Assembly: GCF_013363975.1 (NCBI RefSeq)
Contig: NZ_JABWGN010000019.1
Coordinates: 1 to 64,000 of the forward strand
Direction of reading: 5' to 3'
DNA length: 64,000 nt
From: Nonomuraea montanisoli
GTDB taxonomy: Bacteria > Actinomycetota > Actinomycetes > Streptosporangiales > Streptosporangiaceae
How positions within the stretch are numbered: the first letter of the stretch is position 1; the number at the start of each line of letters is the position of its first letter. The notes beneath the pieces were generated by a model. That model saw nothing but the letters and a program-made list of their open reading frames with translations. It was not told where the DNA came from and did no database searches. The position numbers were made by a program, and so were the translations under genes. Positions 26,576-35,244 of this stretch are shown here, in pieces.

Positions 26576-26613
26576 GTGGTCAACGCCTCAGGAAGTGGTC
26601 AACGCCTCAGGAA
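26576..26613. repeat. 19-bp tandem duplication at the ROK gene's 3' end
   Basis: GTGGTCAACGCCTCAGGAA occurs at 26576-26594 and again, base for base, at 26595-26613. The second copy contains the TGA (minus strand) of the ROK gene. Confidence 0.95.
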
Positions 26614-27824
26614 AAGGCGCGGCGCCACTGGTCCACGGCGTCGACCGTGAGGAAGGCGTCGAAGACCGACTCCATGGCGCCGATCAGCGCGCCGCGCCAT
26701 CCGAGGGCCGAGGGGGAGATCCTGGGCGGCCGTTCCCGGCGGATCGCCATCAGGCCGCGCTCGAACCGCCCCATGAGCTCCGCCGGCGCCAGCCGGTGCA
26801 GATCCACGCCGAACCCCGACAGCGTCACCACCTCCGGGTCGTGCGCGTTCACCAGGGCGCAGATGCCCCGGCCGAGCGCGCCGGCACAGGACGTCACGGC
26901 CCGTACCGCTCCTTCGTCGCCCGCCATGGCGGCGGAGAGCAGGCGCTCGGCGTGGTCGCGGCCCCGCCCGCCGCCGTGGGCGAGGCCGAGGTGGCGCAGC
27001 AGGGCGTTCGTGCCCACCTCCTGTCCCCAGCACCCGTACGCCCCGCACATGCAGGGCGCGTCACCGCCGATGAGCGGCATGTGGCCGAACTCGGCGCCGA
27101 CCCCGGTCGCCCCGGCCAGCGGGCGGCCGTCCACGATCAGCGTTCCGCCCAGGTCGAAGTCGACGTGCAGGTGCAACCCCACCGCGACGCCGCGCAGCTC
27201 GCCCCGCCGGGCCTCGGCCAGCCCGGCGAACGCCGTGTCGTTGCCCACGACCAGCGGCCCGGGGAGGGCCAGCAGGCCGGGGACGTCCACCGAGTTCCAG
27301 CGCAGGTGCGCGATGTCGACGAGCCCGCCGGGACGCACCGGACCCGCCAGCGCCACGCCGGTGCCGACGACCCGGGGGACCAGCCGTTCGAGATGGCCGC
27401 GCAGCGCCGCGCCGAGCGGCACGAGCGCACCCTCGGGCGTCCCGTCGTGCTGACGCACCTCCAGGACCGTGGCGCGCCCGCCCAGCTCGCACGCCGCGAC
27501 CTCCCAGGCGTCCTCCCGCACGTCGACCGCCAGGGCGACCGGGCCGCGCGGATGCGGGCCCGGGACCTGCGTGGGCCTGCCCCGGCCGTGCTCGGGCGCC
27601 GGTTCCTCGTGCAGCAGCCCGCTCTCCGCCAGCTCCCCGACCAGCACCGACGCGGTGCCGCGGGCGAGGCCGAGGTCGCGGGTGAGCCGCGAGCGGGTCA
27701 GGGACGCGCCGCAGTCGTGCACCGCCCGCAGCAGCCGCACCCGGTTGTGGGCCCGCAACGCCCCGCTGGTCGTCGCCCCTGCCCCTGAGTGCCCGCCCGT
27801 TGCCGCGGTGGGTCCGCCCGTCAT
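26607..27824 (-). CDS. ROK-family regulator
   Basis: The protein has 405 residues from the ATG at 27824; the frame runs further up to 28043 but there codes for Trp/Arg/Ala-rich low-complexity sequence. A winged helix (NRVRLLRAVHDCGASLTRSRLTRDLGLARGTASVLVGEL) is followed by a ROK domain with VVGNDTAFAGLAE and the zinc block EFGHMPLIGGDAPCMCGAYGCWGQE. It diverges from the MFS gene at 28167 and presumably regulates it. Confidence 0.85.
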   Translation of the reverse strand: MTGGPTAATGGHSGAGATTSGALRAHNRVRLLRAVHDCGASLTRSRLTRDLGLARGTASVLVGELAESGLLHEEPAPEHGRGRPTQVPGPHPRGPVALAVDVREDAWEVAACELGGRATVLEVRQHDGTPEGALVPLGAALRGHLERLVPRVVGTGVALAGPVRPGGLVDIAHLRWNSVDVPGLLALPGPLVVGNDTAFAGLAEARRGELRGVAVGLHLHVDFDLGGTLIVDGRPLAGATGVGAEFGHMPLIGGDAPCMCGAYGCWGQEVGTNALLRHLGLAHGGGRGRDHAERLLSAAMAGDEGAVRAVTSCAGALGRGICALVNAHDPEVVTLSGFGVDLHRLAPAELMGRFERGLMAIRRERPPRISPSALGWRGALIGAMESVFDAFLTVDAVDQWRRAFS

Positions 27825-27904
27825 CCTCGCGACTCCGCCTCGTGCTCCGCTCGCATCTCCGGCGCTCCCTTCTCTCCGCGCGGCGCCTTTGCCGCACTCT
27901 CCGC

Positions 27905-28020
27905 CACCCGCGTCCAGACGCCGCCGCCACGCACGCCACGCATGCCACGCATTGACGCACCCGCGCCGCCACGCATCCACGCCACGCACGCCGCCACGCC
28001 TCCACGTCGCTCGCGGGCGC
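27905..28020. repeat. Low-complexity CCACGCA-type repeats
   Basis: Degenerate tandem copies of GCCACGCA/CGCCACGC fill about 110 bases between the ROK and MFS genes. The rest of this 340-base gap (27825-28130) holds no recognisable gene. Confidence 0.8.
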
Positions 28021-28130
28021 GTCACGTCGTGTGTCACACCCATCTGTCACGCACGTCGGTTCACTTACCACGGCTGTGCAGCGCTCTGGCCGTCGGGCCG
28101 CTTCGCGGCGGTCGCGCCAGGGTTCCGCCG

Positions 28131-28160
28131 TTGTGCCGTCCCTGCACCTCTGATTATGCT
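28131..28160 (+). promoter_or_regulatory. Promoter of the MFS gene, leaderless type
   Basis: TTGTGC (28131-28136) and TATGCT (28155-28160) are 18 bases apart. The GTG start at 28167 lies six bases after the -10 box, so the transcript probably begins at or next to the start codon; no ribosome site is present. Confidence 0.6.
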
Positions 28161-28166
28161 CTAGCC

Positions 28167-29435
28167 GTGAACATAAGTCTTGCGGTGGCGCGTCGTGCCC
28201 GGAGCGCGGTGTTCGGCTACTTCTTCCTGGCGGGGTTCGTGATGGGCCTGTGGGCCGCCGGCCTGCCGTCCCTCAACGACCGGCTCGACCTCGGACCGGC
28301 GCGGCTGGGCAGCGTGCTGCTGCTGATCTCCGGTGGGGCGCTGGTGTCCATGCTGGTCACCGGCCCGCTCGTGGACCGGTGGAGCAGCCGGGCCGTGTGC
28401 TGGGTGTCCGGCCCGCTGTCGGCGGCGGTGCTGCTGGGGCCCGCCCTCGCTCCCGGGTATGCGTGGCTGGCCGTGCTGGCCGTGGTGTTCGGCATGGGGC
28501 TCGGGGTGACGGAGGTGGCCATGAACACCCACTCCGTCGAGGTCGAGCACGCCTACGGGCGGCCGATCATCTCGGCGTTCCACGGCACGTGGAGCCTCGG
28601 CGGCGCGGCCGGGGGCGGGCTGACGGCGCTGGTGCTGCAGACGGGGCTGGACGCGCAGGTGCTGCTCGTGGCGGCGGCGGTGGTGGTGCCGTTCGTGTAC
28701 GTGCCCTTCGCCCTGCGCCTGCTCCCGGCCCGCCCGTCGCGCTCCGTCCCGCCTGCGGACGACCGGGCCGGCGCGGCGGCGGACGAGGCGGCTCCGGGTG
28801 GCGGGAACGGGGGGCGGCGTGGTGGCCCCGGGCTGCGGTGGGGGCTGGTGGCGATGCTCGGGCTGGCCGCGTTCGCGGGGCACCTGAGCGAGGGGGCGGC
28901 CATCGACTGGGCCGCCCTGCACGCCCGCTGGGTGCTCGGCACCGACCCGGCCGCCGCGCCCGTCGCGTACACGATCTTCTCCGTCGCCATGACCACCGTC
29001 CGGCTGCTCGGCGACCCCATCCGCGCCCGGCTCGGCTCCGTGCGCACCATCCAGCTCGCCGGCCTGCTGGCCACCTGCGGCTACCTCCTCGTGCTCGTGT
29101 CGCCGCTGGTGGGCGACGCGGTGCGGGTGGCGTGCGCGTGGACGGGGTGGGCGCTGGCCGGGGTGGGGCTGGCCACGGTGGTGCCGGTCATCTTCAGCGC
29201 CGTGGGCGCCGCCGGCGGCCAGGTCGGGCGGGCGCTGTCGCTGGTGACGGCGTTCGGCTACAGCGGAATGCTGGTGGGGCCCGCCGTGCTGGGGTTCGTG
29301 GCCGAGGAGTCGTCGCTGCCGGTCGCGCTGATCGTCCCGGCCGTCCTGGCGGCCGTCGTCGCCCTCGCCGGCGCACCGGCCATCCGCTCCCTGGCCACAG
29401 AACACCCGCGCGTCGAGGTGCCGGTCCGGTCCTGA
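28167..29435 (+). CDS. MFS transporter
   Basis: The protein has 422 residues and about twelve membrane helices, with a charged central loop (about 190-225: PADDRAGAAADEAAPGGGN) separating the halves. FGYFFLAGFVMGLWAAGLPSLNDRLDL and GMGLGVTEVAMNTHSVEVEHAYGRPIISAFHGTWSLGG are typical of the FucP/YbjJ-like MFS subgroup. The direction of transport and the substrate are unknown; control by the neighbouring ROK protein would suggest a sugar. Confidence 0.85.
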   Translation: MNISLAVARRARSAVFGYFFLAGFVMGLWAAGLPSLNDRLDLGPARLGSVLLLISGGALVSMLVTGPLVDRWSSRAVCWVSGPLSAAVLLGPALAPGYAWLAVLAVVFGMGLGVTEVAMNTHSVEVEHAYGRPIISAFHGTWSLGGAAGGGLTALVLQTGLDAQVLLVAAAVVVPFVYVPFALRLLPARPSRSVPPADDRAGAAADEAAPGGGNGGRRGGPGLRWGLVAMLGLAAFAGHLSEGAAIDWAALHARWVLGTDPAAAPVAYTIFSVAMTTVRLLGDPIRARLGSVRTIQLAGLLATCGYLLVLVSPLVGDAVRVACAWTGWALAGVGLATVVPVIFSAVGAAGGQVGRALSLVTAFGYSGMLVGPAVLGFVAEESSLPVALIVPAVLAAVVALAGAPAIRSLATEHPRVEVPVRS

Positions 29436-29759
29436 CGCCGCCGCCGGGGTGGGCCTTCCTCTACGGATCTTTACGGCCGGCACGGGAGGGCCCACCCGCC
29501 GACCGTGGCCGGCGGCCCTCCAGGGGCACGCTCCTCCGCCTCACCGGTCGCCCGCCGTGACGCGCGCGAAGGCACCGGGGCCGTGGCGCTCGCGCACCCT
29601 CGGGCCGCCTCCGGAACACGGGCGCACCCTCCGTGCCCGTTTCATGACCGTTTTCCCGCCGGAAGCCGAGCCAGGCTTTGCCTGGCACGCCGTTGACCTG
29701 GTGTTATGTGATCGTGACTTGACCGGCATGATGCCTGCCGGTTTCATGTCCGAAACACC
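29436..29759. other. Intergenic between MFS gene and riboside operon
   Basis: A long-loop inverted repeat (GGGTGGGCC at 29447-29455 with GGCCCACCC at 29489-29497) may end the MFS transcript. No coding frame is convincing. The last 60 bases are AT-richer and lead into the operators at 29760. Confidence 0.45.
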
Positions 29760-29794
29760 GTAAACGTTTACAGATCCTTGCCGGAAACGTTTAC
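29760..29794. promoter_or_regulatory. Two LacI-type operators of the riboside operon
   Basis: GTAAACGTTTAC (29760-29771, perfect palindrome) and GGAAACGTTTAC (29783-29794) are 23 bases apart centre to centre, just upstream of the LacI gene's start at 29812. Both carry the central CG of LacI/GalR operators. The regulator most likely represses its own operon here. Confidence 0.9.
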
Positions 29795-29811
29795 AGCACG
29801 GAAGGACGACC

Positions 29812-30897
29812 TTGGCACAGGGACCCACGATCACCACGATCGCCGAGCGCGCGGGCGTGTCCATCGCCTCCGTCTCGCGGGTGCTGAACGGCCTGCCCAC
29901 CCGGCAGGAGACCGTGCGCAAGGTGATGGCGGCGGCCGAGGAGCTCGGCTACGTGCGCAACGCCGTGGCCCGGTCGCTGAAGTCCCGGCGCACGCACCAG
30001 GTCGCGTTCGCGATGGCCGACGTCGGCAACCCGGCGTACCTGGCCATGCTGCGCGAGATCCAGCCGGTGCTCAAGGCCGCCGGCTACCGCCTCGTGCTGC
30101 ACTCCACCGGCGCCGTCGTCGCCGACGAGATCGACGTGCTGCACAGCCTCGGCGAACGCTACGTCGACGGCATGATCATGGTGCCGCTGCGCGTCACCGA
30201 GGCGCACCTGCAGATGCTGGGCGCCGCCCGCGCGCCCGTCGTCGTCATCGGCTCCGTGCCCGAGGGCACGCCCGTCGACAACGTGCGGGCCGACTCCCGC
30301 ACCGGCGTGCGCCTGGCCGTCGACCACCTGCACGCGCTCGGCCGCTGCCGCATCGCGCTGGTCAACGGCCCCACCGACACCGTGCCCGGCGCGGCCCGCG
30401 GCGCCGCCTACCGCGAGGCGCTGGCCGAGCTGGGCCTGCCGTACGACGAGGAGCTGGTGGAGATCGGCGACTTCTACCGGGCGGAAGGAGGCCGCGCGGT
30501 CGCGGCCCTGCTCAACCGGGTCTCCGACGTCGACGCGCTCATGTGCGCCAACGACCTCATCGCGCTCGGCGCGCTCGACGTGCTGCGCGCGGCGGGCAAG
30601 CGGGTGCCGGAGGACGTGGCGGTGGTCGGCATGGACGACACGGACCTCGCCGCGGCCTCGTGGCCGTCGCTCACCAGCGTCTCGCTCGGGTCCGCCGAGC
30701 GCGGCCGGGTCGCCGCCGAGCTGCTGCTCGACCGGCTCCAGGACGGCGAGCACGAGCCCCGCGTGGTGACCGTGCCGCCCCGGCTGGTGGTGCGCGCCTC
30801 CACGACGCCGGAGCCGCCGGCCGTACGGGACGTCACCGGAGCGGCGGGACAGGCGGCCACGCAGAGCAGGAGCACGGAAGGAGGGGGCACGTCATGA
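29812..30897 (+). CDS. LacI-family repressor of the riboside operon
   Basis: The protein has 361 residues. TTG start with GGAAGGAC at 29800-29807. The N-terminal helix-turn-helix reads TITTIAERAGVSIASVSRVLNGLP; the hinge RNAVARSLKSRRT and a periplasmic-binding-like core (DALMCANDLIALGALDVL, VVGMDDTD) follow. It is the first gene of its own operon, with two operators upstream, and its stop overlaps permease 1 (ATGA). The inducer is probably ribose or a riboside; that is an inference from the enzymes downstream. Confidence 0.92.
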   Translation: MAQGPTITTIAERAGVSIASVSRVLNGLPTRQETVRKVMAAAEELGYVRNAVARSLKSRRTHQVAFAMADVGNPAYLAMLREIQPVLKAAGYRLVLHSTGAVVADEIDVLHSLGERYVDGMIMVPLRVTEAHLQMLGAARAPVVVIGSVPEGTPVDNVRADSRTGVRLAVDHLHALGRCRIALVNGPTDTVPGAARGAAYREALAELGLPYDEELVEIGDFYRAEGGRAVAALLNRVSDVDALMCANDLIALGALDVLRAAGKRVPEDVAVVGMDDTDLAAASWPSLTSVSLGSAERGRVAAELLLDRLQDGEHEPRVVTVPPRLVVRASTTPEPPAVRDVTGAAGQAATQSRSTEGGGTS

Positions 30898-31814
30898 CGG
30901 CGACCGCGACCAGGCCAGCGCCGCCCACCCCGCCCGCGCGGCACGCGCGGCGCAGGAGGTTCTCGCGGCAGACCCGCGAGATGTGGGTGCTCATGCTGCC
31001 CGCGCTCGTGCCGGTCCTGCTGTTCAGCGTGGGCCCGCTGCTGTACGGCATCGCGCTCGCGTTCACCGACGCGCGCAACACCCGCAACCACGAGACGAGC
31101 TTCGTCGGCCTGGAGAACCTCGGCGACCTGCTGACCGCCGAGGACTTCTGGTCGTCGTTCCGGATCGGCATGATCTGGGCGGTCTCGGTGACCGGCCTGC
31201 AGTTCCTCGCCGCCCTCGGCCTGGCGCTGCTGCTCAACCAGGACCTCAGGTTCAGGGGCGTGGCCCGGGTGCTCGCGGTGGTGCCGTGGGCGATGCCGCC
31301 GGTGGTCATCGGCCTGATGTGGAAGCTCGTTTACCACCCCGACGCGGGCATCCTGAACAGCGTGCTCGGCACGCACGTCAACTGGCTGGCCGACTTCTCC
31401 CTCGCGCTTCCCGCGATCATCGTGGTGGGCGTCTGGACCGGCATGCCGCAGACGACCGTCGTCCTGCTGGCCGGGCTGCAGAACGTCCCCAGGGAGCTGT
31501 ACGAGGCGGTGGAGGTCGACGGCGCGGGCCGCTGGCGCAAGTTCTGGAACATCACGCTGCCGCAGCTCAAGCCGGTCATCGTGGCCATCACCTCGCTCGA
31601 CTTCGTGTGGAACATCAACCAGTTCGGCCTGGTCTACGTGCTCACCCAGGGCGGGCCGGGCGGCCAGACGCGGCTGCCGATGCTGTTCGCCTACGAGGAG
31701 GCGTTCCGGTACCGGTTCGCCGGCTACGCCTCGATGCTCGGCCTCGCGATGGCCGTCGTCGTGCTCGCGGCGCTCGGCCTGTACCTGTGGCGCCAGATGA
31801 GGGAGGCCAAGTGA
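30894..31814 (+). CDS. CUT1 ABC importer, permease 1
   Basis: The protein has 306 residues with a basic N-terminal tail and six membrane helices. The EAA loop is YEAVEVDGAGRWRKFWNITLPQLKP. The ATG overlaps the regulator's stop, and its own stop overlaps the next GTG. MalF-type permeases normally serve di- or oligosaccharides and glycosides, so an imported glycoside is more likely than free ribose. No ATPase is encoded in the operon. Confidence 0.9.
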   Translation: MTATATRPAPPTPPARHARRRRFSRQTREMWVLMLPALVPVLLFSVGPLLYGIALAFTDARNTRNHETSFVGLENLGDLLTAEDFWSSFRIGMIWAVSVTGLQFLAALGLALLLNQDLRFRGVARVLAVVPWAMPPVVIGLMWKLVYHPDAGILNSVLGTHVNWLADFSLALPAIIVVGVWTGMPQTTVVLLAGLQNVPRELYEAVEVDGAGRWRKFWNITLPQLKPVIVAITSLDFVWNINQFGLVYVLTQGGPGGQTRLPMLFAYEEAFRYRFAGYASMLGLAMAVVVLAALGLYLWRQMREAK

Positions 31815-32662
31815 CGGTCACCACCCGCGGAGGGGCCGCCGGGCTGCGCCGCGTCCCGCAGTACCTCGCCCTGCTGGCCTACGTCGTCTTCCTGGCGTTC
31901 CCCCTGCTGTGGCTGCTGTCCACGGCGCTGAAGACGCCGCGCGAGATGGCGCTGGCCGACCCCACCTGGATCCCGCGCGAGCCGACGCTGGCCAACTTCG
32001 CCGACGCGTTCGGCGAGCAGGACCTCGTCGGCGCGGCCACCCGCAGCCTCGTCGTGGCGCTGGCCAGCAGCGTCATCACGGTGGTGATCTCGCTGCCCGC
32101 CGCGTACGCGATCGCCCGCTACCGCGGCCTGGTCAACCGGATCGCCATCGGGTGGGTGCTGGTCAGCCAGGTCTTCCCGTTCATCCTGATCATCATCCCG
32201 CTCTTCATGATCCTGCGGGACCTGGAGCTGGTGAACACGCTGCCCGGCCTGGTGGTCGTGCACGTGACGTTCACGCTGCCGTTCGCGCTGTGGATGCTCC
32301 AGGGGTACGTGCGCGCCGTGCCGGCCGAGCTGGAGGAGGCCGCGGCCATGGACGGCGCCGGGCGGATCCGGACCATCGTCGGCGTGGTGGCGCCGCTGCT
32401 CGCGCCCGGCGTGGTCGCGACGCTGCTGTTCGCGTTCATCTCGTCGTGGAACGAGTTCCTCTTCGCGCTCGTGATCCTGCAGGACCCCGACGTGATGACA
32501 CTCCCCCTGACGCTGGTGCGCTTCACCGGCCCGGAGGGGGTGGCCCGGCTCGGCCCGCTGGCCGCGGCGTCGCTCATGGCGACCATCCCGAGCCTGATCT
32601 TTTTCGCAATCATCCAGCGGCGACTGAAGTCCGGCCTGATGGCCGGCGCCGTCAAGGGCTAG
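31811..32662 (+). CDS. CUT1 ABC importer, permease 2
   Basis: The protein has 283 residues and six membrane helices, with the EAA loop EEAAAMDGAGRIRTIVGVVAPLLAP. The GTG at 31811 overlaps the stop of permease 1 (GTGA). It pairs with permease 1 as the MalG-type half. Confidence 0.9.
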   Translation: MTVTTRGGAAGLRRVPQYLALLAYVVFLAFPLLWLLSTALKTPREMALADPTWIPREPTLANFADAFGEQDLVGAATRSLVVALASSVITVVISLPAAYAIARYRGLVNRIAIGWVLVSQVFPFILIIIPLFMILRDLELVNTLPGLVVVHVTFTLPFALWMLQGYVRAVPAELEEAAAMDGAGRIRTIVGVVAPLLAPGVVATLLFAFISSWNEFLFALVILQDPDVMTLPLTLVRFTGPEGVARLGPLAAASLMATIPSLIFFAIIQRRLKSGLMAGAVKG

Positions 32663-32674
32663 TAGGAGGCTCTC

Positions 32675-33988
32675 ATGCGTATGAAGTCCGCTTTGGCGGC
32701 GGCGGCGATCGTCGCGCTGGCCGCCGGCTGCGGCAGCGGCGGCGGCGACAAGGGCGGCTCCGCGGCCGGGAAGCCCGGCGAGCCGGTGAAGCTGAACTTC
32801 CTCAGCCTGGCCTGGCAGAAGGAGTCGGTCGCCGCCAACAAGCAGATCGTCGACGAGTGGAACAAGGCCAACCCCACCATCCAGGTCACCTACGTCCAGG
32901 GCAGCTGGGACAACGTCAACGACCAGCTCGTCACCCAGTTCGCGGGCGGCACCGCGCCGGACGTCATCCACAACGACTCGCCCGCCCTGTCCGGCTTCGC
33001 CTCCGACGGCTACCTGCTCGACCTGTCGGACAAGCTGCCCGCCGAGCTGAAGAGCGACATCCCGCAGAAGTCGTGGGACACCGTCACCTTCGACGACGGC
33101 AAGGGCAAGCAGGGCGTGTACGGCGTGCCGTTCCTGCAGGAGTCGCAGGTCATCATCGCCAACAAGAAGCTCCTCGACGGCGCCGGCGTGCGGATCCCCA
33201 CCCCCGACAACCCGTGGACGTGGGACGAGTTCTCCGCGGCCGCCAAGAAGATGACCAAGGGTGACGCGTTCGGCGTGGCCTGGCCGATGAAGTCGCCGGT
33301 CAACAAGAGCCTCAACCTGGCGCTGAACTTCGGCGGCACCTTCTTCCAGACCGTCGACGGCAAGACCACCGTCAAGGTCGGCCCGGAGGAGAAGGAGGTC
33401 CTCCAGCGCATCCACGACCAGCTCTACAAGGACAAGTCGGCCGACCCGGCGGCCCTGGGCCAGGGCACGGCCGACCCGCTGCCCGCCTTCTACGCCGGCA
33501 AGTTCGCGCTGCTGCCCGCCGGCGTCTACCTGCGCCAGCAGGTCGCCGAGCAGGCGCCGAAGGGCTTCGAGTGGGTGACGCTGCCGCCGCTCAAGGGCAC
33601 CACCACCGACCAGGGCGCGGTCTCCCAGACCCTGTCGGTCGCGCAGGACAGCAAGCACCCGGACGAGGCGCTGAAGTTCATCTCGTACTTCCTCAACCCG
33701 ACCAACCAGGCCAAGCTCGCCAAGGGCGACTGGCTGCTGCCGACCTCCGTCAAGGCCGCCGCCGACCCGTCGATGACGACCAAGGAGAACGGCTGGGACG
33801 TGGCCACGGCCTCGGCCAAGAACCTCGTCGTCGCCCCGTTCCTCAAGGTCAACGGGTTCGACGAGTGGAAGAGCAAGGTCGCGACGCCGGCGCTCCAGGA
33901 GTACTTCGCCAACAAGATCAGCATCGACGACGTGGCGAAGAAGCTGGTCGACGACGGCAACAAGGTGCTGGAGCGGTACCAGCGGTGA
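32675..33988 (+). CDS. CUT1 solute-binding lipoprotein of the riboside operon
   Basis: The protein has 437 residues. Signal and lipobox ALAAGCGSGGG (Cys about 17), then a family-1 sugar-binding fold (LNFLSLAWQKESVAANKQIVDEWNK, QVTYVQGSWDNVNDQLVTQFAGGTAPDVIH, WDEFSAAAKKM). A clear ribosome site TAGGAGG precedes the ATG. It sits after the permeases and before the hydrolases, and overlaps the first hydrolase (GTGA), so binding and cleavage proteins are made together. Confidence 0.92.
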   Translation: MRMKSALAAAAIVALAAGCGSGGGDKGGSAAGKPGEPVKLNFLSLAWQKESVAANKQIVDEWNKANPTIQVTYVQGSWDNVNDQLVTQFAGGTAPDVIHNDSPALSGFASDGYLLDLSDKLPAELKSDIPQKSWDTVTFDDGKGKQGVYGVPFLQESQVIIANKKLLDGAGVRIPTPDNPWTWDEFSAAAKKMTKGDAFGVAWPMKSPVNKSLNLALNFGGTFFQTVDGKTTVKVGPEEKEVLQRIHDQLYKDKSADPAALGQGTADPLPAFYAGKFALLPAGVYLRQQVAEQAPKGFEWVTLPPLKGTTTDQGAVSQTLSVAQDSKHPDEALKFISYFLNPTNQAKLAKGDWLLPTSVKAAADPSMTTKENGWDVATASAKNLVVAPFLKVNGFDEWKSKVATPALQEYFANKISIDDVAKKLVDDGNKVLERYQR

Positions 33989-35238
33989 CGTATCGCGCAG
34001 CGGTGACCCGTCCCGAGGCGGGGACCCACCGCGACCGGGCCCGGGGGTGTCTGCTCGGCCTCGCGGCCGGGGACGCCCTCGGGGCCCCCGCGGAGAACCT
34101 CACCCCGGCCGAGATCCGGCGGCGCTGGGGCCGGCTCACCGAGATCGAGCGCGGCGGCACGGACGACACCGAGTACGCCATCTTCGCCGCCTCCCAGCTC
34201 GTCCGGCACGGGCACGCCCTCACCTCGGCCGACGTGGCCGCCGCCTACCGGGCCGAGGTGCTGCCGCGGATCACCGGCCCCATGCGCGGGGCCGGGTTCT
34301 CGGAACTGGGCACCGTCGAAGCGCTTCGCCGTGGCCTCGAACCGCCGATGACCGGGCTGGTCCACCAGCACGGCTGGTCGGACGGGCTGGCCATGCGGGC
34401 CGCGCCGTACGGGATCTTCTGCCCGGGCGACCCGGCCGAGGCCGCGCGGCTCGTGGAGCAGGACGGTCGGGTCAGCCAGTCGGGCGAGGGCGTCCTCGGC
34501 GGGCGCGCCGTCGCGGGCGCCGTGGCCGCCGCCATGGCGGGCCTGCCGCCGCGCGAGGTGGTGGCGGCGGCGCTGTCGGTGGTGCCGGAGGACTCGTGGA
34601 CGGCCCGCGCCGTCACCCGCGCGGTCGCCGTCCTCGACCGCATCCGACAGGATCGGCCCGCCATGCAGGACCGGCCCGCCATGCAGGACCCGCTTGCCGT
34701 TCAGGACCGGCCTGTCGCGGAGGACCCGCCTGCCGTTCAGGAGCGGGCAGAGGAGGGGCGGGAGCCGGATGGCGAAGAGGCGGCGCTGGTGGAGGCGCTG
34801 CACGAGGCCGTCGTGGTGAGCCACTACCCGTGGACCGACGTCGCGCCCGAGGCCGTGGCGCTCGCCCTGGCCGCCTACCTGGCCGGCGACGGCGACGTGG
34901 AGGCGTCCGTGACGTTCGCCGTGAGCCTGGGCCGCGACGCCGACACCATCGGGGCCATCGCCGGCGCCGTCGCGGGCGCCGGGCGGGGCGAGGGCGGCGT
35001 GCCCGGACGGTGGGCCGCCCGCATCGGCCCGGTCGCGGGCACCTGCCTGCCCGTGGTGGCCGGCCGGCACGTCCTGACCGTCGCCGACGAGCTCACGGAC
35101 GCGGCGGCCCGCCACCGCCCGGCCGCGGTGGCGGGCGACGAAACGGGCGCCGAAGCGGGCGACGATCGGGCGGACCCGCGGGCGGGCGCACCAGCAGACG
35201 GACCGGGCGGCGGAAGCCGTACGGCGAAAGGACAGTAG
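33985..35238 (+). CDS. ADP-ribosylglycohydrolase-family protein 1
   Basis: The protein has 417 residues with an intact DraG/ARH site: GCLLGLAAGDALGAPAE near residues 21-37, GGTDDTEYA (T59-D60-D61-T62) and GRDADTIGAIAGA (D318, D320, T321). These residues bind the two magnesium ions that position the ribose. The family cleaves N- or O-glycosidic bonds to ADP-ribose or ribosides. A six-residue repeat (DRPAMQ-type, residues 223-252) is inserted on a surface loop. No signal peptide, so it is cytoplasmic. The GTG overlaps the binding-protein stop. Confidence 0.88.
   Translation: MTYRAAVTRPEAGTHRDRARGCLLGLAAGDALGAPAENLTPAEIRRRWGRLTEIERGGTDDTEYAIFAASQLVRHGHALTSADVAAAYRAEVLPRITGPMRGAGFSELGTVEALRRGLEPPMTGLVHQHGWSDGLAMRAAPYGIFCPGDPAEAARLVEQDGRVSQSGEGVLGGRAVAGAVAAAMAGLPPREVVAAALSVVPEDSWTARAVTRAVAVLDRIRQDRPAMQDRPAMQDPLAVQDRPVAEDPPAVQERAEEGREPDGEEAALVEALHEAVVVSHYPWTDVAPEAVALALAAYLAGDGDVEASVTFAVSLGRDADTIGAIAGAVAGAGRGEGGVPGRWAARIGPVAGTCLPVVAGRHVLTVADELTDAAARHRPAAVAGDETGAEAGDDRADPRAGAPADGPGGGSRTAKGQ
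34651..34740 (+). repeat. 18-bp coding repeat, five copies
   Basis: Five tandem 18-base units in frame within the first hydrolase gene encode DRPAMQ, DRPAMQ, DPLAVQ, DRPVAE, DPPAVQ. The first two are almost identical; the others have drifted. Confidence 0.9.
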
Positions 35239-35244
35239 ACGACC

